Assembly (NCBI GenBank): GCA_020426065.1
Contig: JAGQQT010000305.1
Location: 1-5,447 of the forward strand
Reading direction: 5' to 3'
DNA length: 5,447 bases
DNA from: Planctomycetaceae bacterium
Lineage (GTDB): Bacteria; Planctomycetota; Planctomycetia; Planctomycetales; Planctomycetaceae
The translations under genes and the position numbers were made by a program. How positions within the stretch are numbered: position 1 is the first letter of the stretch; each line of letters begins with the position of its first letter. The notes under the pieces were generated by a model that saw only the letters and a list, made by a program, of their open reading frames with translations, did not search any database and was not told the origin of the DNA. Shown here one piece after another: positions 1 through 5,446 of this stretch.

Positions 1-567
1 GGCCTGAACTTGCTGAAACTCTACCTGGAAGAACCACCACCGCAGAACATCGTGGCGATTGAACAACGATTTCTGGTTCCCCTGCACAACAGCGAGGGGG
101 AGTATCTGGAAACGCCGCTGCTTGCTTTTACCGACCTGATTACGAAGGAAGCTGATGTCCTCAAAGTCACGGAGTTCAAAACTTCAGGACGGTCTTACGG
201 AGAATTCGAGGTCGAATCGTCCCTGCAGGCAACCTGCTACGTGAACGCAGTCATCGAGACAACGGGACAAATGCCAACGGTCGAGTATGCCGTGCTGGTG
301 AAAACCAAGACACCGAAACTCCAACGACTGAAAACTGCCCGGGCCGAAGACGATCTCGGACGACTGGGCGATCTGATTGAGAACGTGGAACGAGCGGTTG
401 CCAATGATATTTTCTATCCAGTCGAGACCCCGCTGAACTGTTCCACCTGTCCTTACCGAAGCCAGTGTCGTGAATGGAAACCGGCAGCAATAGACGTTCA
501 CAATGCGGTTGTAGGCAATCAACGGTTTGACCGCAGATTCTCAAAGCTTAACGGGTGTACCAAGTGA
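1..567 (+). CDS. RecB/Cas4-like PD-(D/E)XK nuclease, 5' partial
   Basis: The frame is open from the first base, so the start lies outside the window. The TTG at 10 is probably internal. Counting from that TTG, the motifs of the RecB-type (PDDEXK_1) exonuclease fold appear in order: E18, D42 in AFTDLI, the catalytic pair E55-x-K57 in TEFKT, and Q73-x3-Y77 (the QxxxY motif). A C-terminal cysteine group follows (C144, C147, C153 in CSTCPYRSQC). In Cas4 and AddB-type nucleases, three such cysteines join a fourth near the N-terminus to hold a 4Fe-4S cluster; here that fourth would be upstream of the window. The expected activity is metal-dependent DNA exonuclease or end trimming. No cas1, cas2 or CRISPR repeat is visible, so a Cas4 name is not justified. 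The last 20 bases overlap the tail of the extended minus-strand frame. The family is confident; the biological role is unknown. Confidence 0.85.
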   Translation, partial: GLNLLKLYLEEPPPQNIVAIEQRFLVPLHNSEGEYLETPLLAFTDLITKEADVLKVTEFKTSGRSYGEFEVESSLQATCYVNAVIETTGQMPTVEYAVLVKTKTPKLQRLKTARAEDDLGRLGDLIENVERAVANDIFYPVETPLNCSTCPYRSQCREWKPAAIDVHNAVVGNQRFDRRFSKLNGCTK

Positions 568-664
568 TTACCTCATCATTCTCACGCATTGCCTTCTGTT
601 CCCATCCATCGGACAGGAGCATCTCTTTCAACACTAATCCAAAGACAGGGCCAGCCAAATCCGG
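548..664 (-). pseudogene. in-frame continuation of the small gene after TGA
   Basis: Directly after the TGA that ends the 56-residue frame, the same frame runs 38 codons to a TAA at 550-548. It begins PDLAGPVFGLVLKEMLL and continues with SDGWEQKAMRE, which reads like real protein rather than chance translation. It has no convincing SD of its own; internal ATGs occur at 622-620 and 589-587. Its last 20 bases overlap the 3' end of the convergent nuclease gene. The simplest reading is the C-terminal part of a formerly 95-residue protein separated by one nonsense mutation or a sequencing error. An overlapping alternative in another frame (ATG at 671-669, overlapping the TGA, 29 codons) looks less protein-like. 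Confidence 0.4.
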
Positions 665-835
665 TCAACATTCCTCACAAAAATCGTCATAATGAGGCAA
701 AATCTTGGCTCCTAGTTGACGACTCCAGACCGTATTGGCATCGCCAATCTCTGTCTCGATAGCATCGCGAATCTCAGCAATCAAGTGTGGTTGTTCAGCC
801 TTTAATTTCTCAAAACACTCCTGGTGTGGTTCCAT
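665..835 (-). CDS. small hypothetical protein (56 aa), frame interrupted by TGA
   Basis: The ATG at 835-833 is preceded on the minus strand by a strong SD, AGGAGA, 5 nt upstream (846-841). It encodes a 56-residue acidic, helical-looking protein that begins MEPHQECFEKLK and ends DDFCEEC just before a TGA at 667-665. I do not recognise the family. There are no membrane segments or signal peptide; the only notable residues are three cysteines, two of them as CEEC at the very end. The same frame stays open for 38 further codons after the TGA, with believable protein sequence (see the entry at 548-664). The gene may therefore be a longer protein of about 95 residues cut by a TGG-to-TGA change, a genuine short gene, or much less likely a selenoprotein. 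It runs convergent to the nuclease gene at 1-567. Confidence 0.6.
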   Translation of the reverse strand: MEPHQECFEKLKAEQPHLIAEIRDAIETEIGDANTVWSRQLGAKILPHYDDFCEEC

Positions 836-840
836 TCTGA

Positions 841-846
841 TCTCCT
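841..846 (-). promoter_or_regulatory. strong Shine-Dalgarno site for the small minus-strand gene
   Basis: AGGAGA on the minus strand lies 5 nt before the ATG at 835. It is the main evidence that this short frame is translated and that it starts there. Confidence 0.6.
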
Positions 847-908
847 GAATACTTGAGCCTATTTAAGCAGCAGCATTTTCAAGAGTCTAGTCGGGTTTCA
901 CAAGTATT

Positions 909-924
909 CCCGGCTCGAACCGGG
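909..924. repeat. 16-bp imperfect palindrome upstream of the second nuclease gene
   Basis: CCCGG (909-913) and CCGGG (920-924) are perfect inverted arms around CTCGAA. The central TCGA also pairs, leaving one mismatched pair. It sits 29 bp before the ATG at 954 and between two divergently read genes (the small minus-strand gene and the + strand cluster), the usual place for an operator. No T-run follows on either strand, so a terminator is less likely. The minus strand contains GTTCGAGC, resembling a tRNA T-loop, but the stem and loop lengths are not those of a tRNA. Confidence 0.4.
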
Positions 925-953
925 TTACAATTTAATTGACGTAATGGAGCAAT

Positions 954-1730
954 ATGGTGCTGACAGAACTCGGCGGTAAAGGAGGCTGCCTTTGCGAACC
1001 AGCTCGCAAGGGAGAGTTACGCTGTCCATTGATCGTACGACCGACCAGCGAGGACGTGGTGACCGGGCACCTGTTCGGAGTGTTGAAGGCACTCAACTCA
1101 CGCTGGTGGCTACCAGACCTGCTGAATCAGGCCCTGGGCGAGGAACGATTCCGGAGGCAGGTGTTTCGGAACCTTCGAATCGAACTCTGGGAAAAACAGC
1201 GACGATATCCCCGGCACCACTTGGAGTGGAAAGAGGGACAAACAGAAGTGGACGTCGTCATCACCTGGGAAAACCCCAAGACGACCGTTTTCATCGAGAT
1301 GAAGTACGGTTCACAACTCTCGGCGACAACCATCCACAACAACGGTTCGACCGGGTTCCCTTCTGACCAACTGATCCGAAATGCTCGCGTGGGACTGCGG
1401 GAGAATGGCTGGTTTCAGGAAGATGTTCTTTTCTATGGGGAACGACGAGATTTTGTTTTAATCCTCCTCACACCAATGACGGGAAATCCCCTCGTACAAA
1501 AGTATCGAGACGCAAGCCAACTCAAGGATGCCATCCCAGACAGCGAACGGCTGAGCGATCTGCCCAAACTCCCATTTATCGGTGAACTCGGCTACCGCGA
1601 TGTCGTCAGCATTCTGAAGCAACAGCGTCGGTGGTTCTCGAAACCGGAACGGACACTGATTGACGACCTGGAACGCTACCTGCAATTGAAAATCACCCAA
1701 CTTGGAAAGGCCAATGGGCATGGTCATTGA
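954..1730 (+). CDS. PD-(D/E)XK nuclease-fold protein, uncharacterised
   Basis: A 258-residue soluble protein with the core of a PD-(D/E)XK nuclease. E98 and D100 lie in GQTEVDVVI, then a beta strand leads into E115-x-K117 in VFIEMKYGS, then Q139 in SDQLIRN, at the place of the family's conserved glutamine. The N-terminal phrase RPTSEDVVTGHLFGVLK (29-45) looks like the conserved beginning of this family. Residues 1-25, with three cysteines, may be an extension, or translation may begin at the TTG at 1029. The ATG at 954 has a GGAG 4 nt upstream, so I keep it. Expected role is DNA cleavage with a divalent metal; target and partner are unknown. It is not a close relative of the RecB-like protein at 1-567, since it lacks the cysteine cluster and QxxxY. 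It overlaps the next gene, implying an operon. Confidence 0.75.
   Translation: MVLTELGGKGGCLCEPARKGELRCPLIVRPTSEDVVTGHLFGVLKALNSRWWLPDLLNQALGEERFRRQVFRNLRIELWEKQRRYPRHHLEWKEGQTEVDVVITWENPKTTVFIEMKYGSQLSATTIHNNGSTGFPSDQLIRNARVGLRENGWFQEDVLFYGERRDFVLILLTPMTGNPLVQKYRDASQLKDAIPDSERLSDLPKLPFIGELGYRDVVSILKQQRRWFSKPERTLIDDLERYLQLKITQLGKANGHGH
1704..1710 (+). promoter_or_regulatory. ribosome binding site choosing ATG 1720
   Basis: GGAAAGG lies inside the end of the upstream nuclease gene, 9 nt before ATG 1720 and 3 nt before ATG 1714. The spacing favours 1720. Confidence 0.45.
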
Positions 1731-2127
1731 CTCACTGCAACTCCGGCAACAGAAGTTCGAGAACTGGGTGAGAACGGTCAGAGACCCCGCAATGGAATCA
1801 TCGGAAGGACTCCGGCGATTGGAAGCCAAGAACCAGCGAGCCAGCGCGGAATATGAAGTCGCCAGAATCTCATCAGAATCGTGGGCGATAAGAATCAACC
1901 TGGCCTATCAATGTGGGGATTGCAGAGGCCATGCAGTCCCCTGGTCTACATTTTCCAGCAGAGAACTGTGCATTGACTTCTTCCTGAATCTGGCACGACG
2001 TCACTTTCAGCGACCACAACATCCCTTCATTTCAGACGCACAGCGATGTGCCCAGCAAGAGATGAATCGTCTGCTCAAGGATGGTCTATTTGGATTCAGT
2101 GAACCAGCTCCCTTTGTTCGGGTATGA
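1720..2127 (+). CDS. small CxxC hypothetical protein (135 aa)
   Basis: I do not recognise this family. Possible starts are TTG 1702, ATG 1714 and ATG 1720. The SD GGAAAGG (1704-1710) is 9 nt from ATG 1720 but only 3 nt from ATG 1714, so I chose 1720. The first 50 residues are charged and probably helical (LQLRQQKFENW, LRRLEAKNQRASAEYEVARI). A beta-like segment leads into a CGDC pair (C65, C68), with C84, H95 and C110 further on, which could form a small metal-binding site, though the spacing fits no ribbon I know. The start overlaps the last 11 bases of the nuclease gene, so translation is probably coupled and the protein may be its partner. There are no membrane segments. Confidence 0.65.
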   Translation: MVIDSLQLRQQKFENWVRTVRDPAMESSEGLRRLEAKNQRASAEYEVARISSESWAIRINLAYQCGDCRGHAVPWSTFSSRELCIDFFLNLARRHFQRPQHPFISDAQRCAQQEMNRLLKDGLFGFSEPAPFVRV

Positions 2128-2151
2128 AGTCCAGTATCAATCCATTTACCG

Positions 2152-2157
2152 AAAGGA
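2152..2157 (+). promoter_or_regulatory. ribosome binding site choosing ATG 2166
   Basis: AAAGGA lies 8 nt upstream of ATG 2166. It supports the 78-residue form over the 92-residue form that starts at 2124. Confidence 0.55.
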
Positions 2158-2165
2158 ACCACACG

Positions 2166-2402
2166 ATGCCCAAGCAAAAGCAACAACCCGTCCATGAAAT
2201 CCGTCTGGGAGCCGTCAAGGCCGCGATCTGGGAAAACGAGACTTCTGTGGGAATTCGACACAATGTCACGGTCAGCCGACTCTACAAGGAGGGCGACGAT
2301 TGGCGGAACACAGACTCATTCGGTCGTGATGACCTGCCACTGGTCGCCAAGGTAGTCGATCAAGCTCATAGCTGGATTTTTGAGTCTGGAGCATCAGGCT
2401 GA
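2166..2402 (+). CDS. small conserved hypothetical protein, PVHEIRLG family (78 aa)
   Basis: The frame can be read from ATG 2124, which overlaps the previous stop as ATGA. ATG 2166 is preferred because AAAGGA (2152-2157) lies 8 nt before it and because relatives I recall begin with a short lysine/glutamine stretch followed by PVHEIRLG. The protein reads MPKQKQQPVHEIRLG, then an alternating beta pattern (AAIWENE, IRHNVTVSRLYK), then DDWRNTDSFGRDDLPLVAKVVDQAHSWIF. This looks like a compact beta-sheet domain with one C-terminal helix. The family seems widespread in small accessory contexts, but its function is unknown to me. It follows the CxxC gene closely and probably shares its transcript. A role as a small DNA- or protein-binding accessory is possible but unproven. 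Confidence 0.8.
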   Translation: MPKQKQQPVHEIRLGAVKAAIWENETSVGIRHNVTVSRLYKEGDDWRNTDSFGRDDLPLVAKVVDQAHSWIFESGASG

Positions 2403-2409
2403 CCTTCCC

Positions 2410-2429
2410 CTGACAGAGTACACTGTCAG
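2410..2429. promoter_or_regulatory. 20-bp palindrome, candidate operator for the WYL regulator
   Basis: CTGACAG (2410-2416) and CTGTCAG (2423-2429) are perfect 7-bp inverted arms. Of the central AGTACA, the inner GTAC also pairs, leaving a single mismatched pair in 20 bp. It lies 8 bp after the stop of the small gene and 35 bp before the ATG of the WYL regulator. Dimeric WYL regulators such as BrxR and CapW bind inverted repeats near their own promoters, so self-regulation is the natural guess. The alternative is a hairpin terminator of the upstream cluster, but no T-run follows the right arm. Confidence 0.5.
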
Positions 2430-2464
2430 ACTGGTAGGGATCCTATTGTGAAAGACTCAGCAGC

Positions 2465-3559
2465 ATGGGCAAGAAAAAAGCATCACCAAGCAAACCACCA
2501 GGGCCGGAGGTTACAAGAAGACCGGATCGGGATCGACGCGTTCGGCAGAGCGAACGAATGGCACGAGTCCTCTCCGTGTTGAACCTGATCCAGTCACGAG
2601 GTCGATACAATGCAAAAGCTATCGCAGAGGAGTTAGAGGTTTCGGAACGGACGGTTTTTCGAGACCTGGAGGTTCTGGAGTTCAGCGGAGTGCCATGGTT
2701 CTTTGATGAACACGACCAATGTTACCGTGTCCGACCGGATTTCAGATTCCCAACTCTGACACTCACTGAGGAGGAGGCACTCGGTCAAGCACTGGCAACC
2801 ACGCTCACAAAAGCTCCCGGTCTAAACGTCGGCAGTGGAGCAGAACCGACCACTCGCAAACTTGCAGCCACTTCCCCGGAAGAAATCAAAGAGATCCTGG
2901 CCGATACTGCAGAAATCATGCAGGTTTTCGATCTGAAGCTTGTTGACCACAGCAGAGCCGACACCACCATCAAAACTGTGCAGCTGGCTCTTCTGGAAGG
3001 GAAGCAACTGACCGGAATCTACCAGAGTCCGTACGAAGAGACCTCCGTGAAACTGGTGATCCATCCATACCGCCTCTGCCTCATTAAGCGAGCGTGGTAC
3101 GTCATCGGTCATCTGGAAGGAGAAATAGAGGCGAAGACGCTGCGTGTGGCCAGATTCAAAACGCTGCGGATGCTCGATCAACTTGCTCAGGTTCCAGAGA
3201 ACTTCGATCTTCGCCAGCATTTCGGGAATGCCTGGGCGGTTTATCGCGGAGAGACCAGGTACGACATCGAACTGCAATTCTCATCAGAAGCAGCACCAGT
3301 CGTGACAGAAACAGAGTGGCATCACACGCAACTGGTAAAAAAGCACCGTGATGGCACTATCACGATGACGTTCACTGTGGACGGACTCGAAGAAATCCTG
3401 CGATGGATTCTGACCTGGACGGGACAAGTGACGATCATCAAACCGGATGAACTCAGACGGAAGATGGTAGACGCTCTACATCAAGCCTCTTCGCTGAACA
3501 ACTTCCGCTTGCTTGATTCCCCAAACACATACCACTCCATGGTCGACGACGTACTTTAA
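2465..3559 (+). CDS. HTH-WYL domain transcriptional regulator
   Basis: A complete 364-residue regulator with the usual three parts. Residues 1-30 are a basic, disordered tail (MGKKKASPSKPPG, RPDRDRRVRQ). Residues 32-90 are a winged helix of the HTH_11 type (RMARVLSVLNLIQSRGRYNAK, with recognition-helix region SERTVFRDLEVLE). The WYL domain spans about 170-240, with the signature as WYVIGH (211-216) and basic positions around RVARFKTLRML. The WCX tail is at about 265-340 (LRWILTWTGQVTIIKPDELRR). WYL domains bind nucleic acid or nucleotide ligands and often control defence genes (BrxR of BREX, CapW of CBASS); others, such as PafBC, respond to DNA damage. The start at 2465 has only a weak SD (GAAAG, 2450-2454); M32 at 2558 is a less likely alternative. 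Palindrome 2410-2429 is the likely binding site. Target genes are inferred to be the neighbouring cluster. Confidence 0.93.
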   Translation: MGKKKASPSKPPGPEVTRRPDRDRRVRQSERMARVLSVLNLIQSRGRYNAKAIAEELEVSERTVFRDLEVLEFSGVPWFFDEHDQCYRVRPDFRFPTLTLTEEEALGQALATTLTKAPGLNVGSGAEPTTRKLAATSPEEIKEILADTAEIMQVFDLKLVDHSRADTTIKTVQLALLEGKQLTGIYQSPYEETSVKLVIHPYRLCLIKRAWYVIGHLEGEIEAKTLRVARFKTLRMLDQLAQVPENFDLRQHFGNAWAVYRGETRYDIELQFSSEAAPVVTETEWHHTQLVKKHRDGTITMTFTVDGLEEILRWILTWTGQVTIIKPDELRRKMVDALHQASSLNNFRLLDSPNTYHSMVDDVL

Positions 3560-3588
3560 TCTCACAGCTGCCCAAAGCTCCCCTACCG
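3560..3588. other. short convergent intergenic junction
   Basis: Only 29 bp separate the stop of the WYL gene from the stop of the minus-strand DeoR-like gene. I see no strong hairpin with a T-run on either strand, so terminators are either absent or lie within the coding ends. Confidence 0.5.
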
Positions 3589-4629
3589 TTAGCCAAAGTC
3601 TAGTGGAATTCGGTCATATTGATTCCAGTCTGTGACGCTAGTGACTACATTCCAGCCGCACTTCTTTCTCAGTGCTTCGATCTTTTCTGGGTGCTTTGGC
3701 ATCCCATCTGTAACTAAGAACCACTTTACACCCGATTCCCTCGCTTTTTCCACTTCTGTGTCATTTGGTGAGTAAATGGGAGGTCCCGCGTTCTGCCCTC
3801 GCCCTTTGTGATACTCGATCTTGTTAGACGACAAGCAGCAAATCACGCAGTCAACTGCACGATTCATGAAGAGATTTGTATTCTCAGCTACAGAACTCTC
3901 GTTTGCAAACAATGATGCAACCCCTTTTCGCTCATCATAATAGCACCCATCTGCACTAACAACGACAATTGGACAGAACCACTTTGGCTCTCTAACCGAA
4001 GCAAATCGATATGTGATTGTCCGCAGCTGTCCCTCCGGTATCAACAATCGACTGACCGGTGGGTTTGACTGCTCAGCCCACTCTGCCGCCAAGGCAACAT
4101 TAATTGTCCAGAACAATTGCCGATAAGGCCCCTCAAGGTCGGAGAGTTCCTTCATAGCACGGCCTATATGAAGAACTGTTGATCCGCTACCGAGGAAAAC
4201 ATGTCTATCATCGACTCTTTTCAGAAACTGTGCAACAAGATTCCCGATGGCTTTCTTTTGTTCTACGTCTGCTTCTGGATCAAAAAAGCGATTTGCATAT
4301 CGCTGTTGCGTGAATCCACCTTGAGTAATAATCTCCGCATTCTCACCGCTTCCAATAATTGTTACTGGATATCCCAATGACCTAAGGACCGCGTGAACGC
4401 AACGAGACGCAATAGACCAGTCTGAAGACAGTGTCTTTTCATTAATCTCCCGTGTCGCCCCTTCAGTCAGTATTTCTTGCTTTACGTGTTTGTTGAACTC
4501 ACTTCGCCGTACTCGCCCTGTTTCCTTTAGAGTTTTAGTGATCCAGTCGCAGTTCTGCGGTAGCAAGTCCTTCTTTCGTCTAGCATTCTCCGAGCCGTCC
4601 TGCGAGTTACTTTGCTTTGATGTGCTCAT
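3589..4629 (-). CDS. DeoR-type sensor (ISOCOT-fold) domain protein
   Basis: A 346-residue protein. The start at 4629 (MSTSKQ) has SD AAGGA 8 nt upstream; an open frame up to 4788 exists but would overlap the preceding gene heavily. The C-terminal half follows the DeoR effector-binding domain motif by motif: K125/K126 and G129, VFLGSGST (144-151, like the DeoR sGtT loop), TINVALAAEW (175-184), PEGQLR (198-203, GG position), SADGCYYDERKGV (225-237), NRAVD (256-260), CLSSNK (265-270, the sK position) and WFLVTDG (303-309). This fold binds phosphorylated sugars or nucleotides. The N-terminal 110 residues include a lysine/arginine-rich tail and a helical stretch (CDWITKTLKETGRVRRSEF) that may be a divergent winged helix; the usual DeoR HTH motif is not evident. 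It is therefore either a divergent regulator or a small-molecule sensor. It is second in a two-gene operon. Confidence 0.75.
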   Translation of the reverse strand: MSTSKQSNSQDGSENARRKKDLLPQNCDWITKTLKETGRVRRSEFNKHVKQEILTEGATREINEKTLSSDWSIASRCVHAVLRSLGYPVTIIGSGENAEIITQGGFTQQRYANRFFDPEADVEQKKAIGNLVAQFLKRVDDRHVFLGSGSTVLHIGRAMKELSDLEGPYRQLFWTINVALAAEWAEQSNPPVSRLLIPEGQLRTITYRFASVREPKWFCPIVVVSADGCYYDERKGVASLFANESSVAENTNLFMNRAVDCVICCLSSNKIEYHKGRGQNAGPPIYSPNDTEVEKARESGVKWFLVTDGMPKHPEKIEALRKKCGWNVVTSVTDWNQYDRIPLDFG

Positions 4630-4637
4630 GGATATGG

Positions 4638-4642
4638 TCCTT
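4638..4642 (-). promoter_or_regulatory. ribosome binding site for the DeoR-type gene
   Basis: AAGGA on the minus strand lies 8 nt before ATG 4629, in the 31-bp gap after the upstream stop. It supports the 346-residue form over the longer open frame. Confidence 0.6.
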
Positions 4643-4660
4643 GTGTTCTTGGTAACGAAA

Positions 4661-5446
4661 CTACGGTTTACTGGGGGGCAAGTCCACATATCCTTCCAAT
4701 ACACGTAGGAAGAACTCTTCCCGTTGGGGTGGCGACCAGAATCGCAGACACCTGAGTGATTGCCCTGGAGCAGAATATTCCGGGGCAATCAGGGTAGAGC
4801 TATGGGGAGACTTGAGCAGAATGAATGACTCCTTCTTGTCTCGCATTTCGTGGATTGTTTCCGAATCAACGTAACGCACGGCCAGAGAAACATTTGCTCC
4901 TCTTTCCTCCCCAAACCGAAAGAGCTGCTGTTGCCTGAAGATGATTTCCTGCGTTTCAGGTGAACCACTCTCGGACGCGTACTTTTGATCCACTAGCATG
5001 CACCAGTTTAAAGAAATCCCTTCCGCGACAAGTTTCTTTAACATCGTGATGATCCGTCCATCTGGCCCCAGATTGCGTCGCAGCCAAATTATCTCCGTAG
5101 AAAGCCCCGTTATTGCGTCGCCTGGAACCAATGTTTCCAATGCGACGAGCAGGCTTCGAATGATTTGTTCGCGACCTCCAGACACTTCATACACTGAAGT
5201 GTTCGCTTGAATCGATTCGTCGTGCACTTGCTGCAGACGTTGGTACAGCAATGCCTTGAAGATAGGAGGGACTGTTGTGCCTGATGATGCAGTCAGAATG
5301 TCTTTCCACAAAGGCGTCATCGCAATGTCCAGTTCTTGGTTGGCCAGAAACCCTTTAAGGCCTCCCATCCACCGATACTGCCGCATGAGCGACAGGATCT
5401 CGCGTGCAGGCAGTCGCTCCAACGGCTTTGGCCGTAGGCACATCAT
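4661..5446 (-). CDS. hypothetical protein, possible degenerate PLD-like fold, perhaps 5' partial
   Basis: At least 261 residues. The frame begins with two ATGs (5446 and 5443) one base from the window edge, so the true start may lie outside and no SD can be seen. Residues 10-80 are helical (REILSLMRQYRWMGGLKGFL, PPIFKALLYQRLQQV). From about 85 there is an alpha/beta pattern: SVYEVSGGREQIIRSLLVAL, then DAITGLSTEIIWLRRN, then KLVAEGISLNWCMLVD, then NVSLAVRYVD and ESFILLKSPHSSTLIAPEY. This order recalls phospholipase D-like domains (helix, strand, helix, strand ending in D), but no HxK(x)4D motif is present. Any such domain would be non-catalytic and perhaps a sensor. I do not recognise a named family. 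The gene ends 31 bp before the DeoR-type gene, so the two are probably co-transcribed and work together. There are no membrane segments. Confidence 0.65.
   Translation of the reverse strand: MMCLRPKPLERLPAREILSLMRQYRWMGGLKGFLANQELDIAMTPLWKDILTASSGTTVPPIFKALLYQRLQQVHDESIQANTSVYEVSGGREQIIRSLLVALETLVPGDAITGLSTEIIWLRRNLGPDGRIITMLKKLVAEGISLNWCMLVDQKYASESGSPETQEIIFRQQQLFRFGEERGANVSLAVRYVDSETIHEMRDKKESFILLKSPHSSTLIAPEYSAPGQSLRCLRFWSPPQREEFFLRVLEGYVDLPPSKP

Larger units (their letters stand above)
836..953. promoter_or_regulatory. divergent intergenic region
   Basis: This is the 118-bp space between the divergent starts at 835 (minus) and 954 (plus). It must hold signals for at least the minus-strand gene and probably the promoter of the + strand cluster. 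It is locally AT-rich around 925-945, and the only clear structure is the palindrome at 909-924. I could not fix a -35/-10 pair with good spacing on either strand. Confidence 0.35.

Noticed and set aside
184..544. two minus-strand frames of 97 and 112 codons
   Set aside because: Both are antisense to the RecB/Cas4-like nuclease, whose catalytic motifs are on the + strand.
1..567. cas4 of a CRISPR-Cas locus
   Set aside because: The cysteine and ExK motifs fit, but there are no repeats, spacers, cas1 or cas2 in the window, and many stand-alone nucleases share these motifs.
895..930. tRNA gene or fragment on the minus strand (GTTCGAGC)
   Set aside because: The stem-loop has a 6-nt loop, no acceptor, D or anticodon arms follow, and a 16-bp palindrome explains the match.
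992..1366. 124-codon + strand frame after a GGAGG-like SD at 981-985
   Set aside because: It is out of frame within the nuclease gene, with arginine/threonine-rich low-complexity translation. The SD-like match is probably chance.
1458..1898. 146-codon open frame on the minus strand
   Set aside because: It lies antisense across the end of the nuclease gene and the start of the CxxC gene, both better supported by motifs and SD sites. Its translation has no recognisable domain.
2822..3277. 151-codon open frame on the minus strand
   Set aside because: It is antisense to the WYL regulator, whose sense-strand domains are clear.
4630..4788. N-terminal extension of the DeoR-type protein to 399 residues
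   Set aside because: It overlaps the upstream gene by over 120 bases and lacks domain-like sequence, while ATG 4629 has a well-placed SD.
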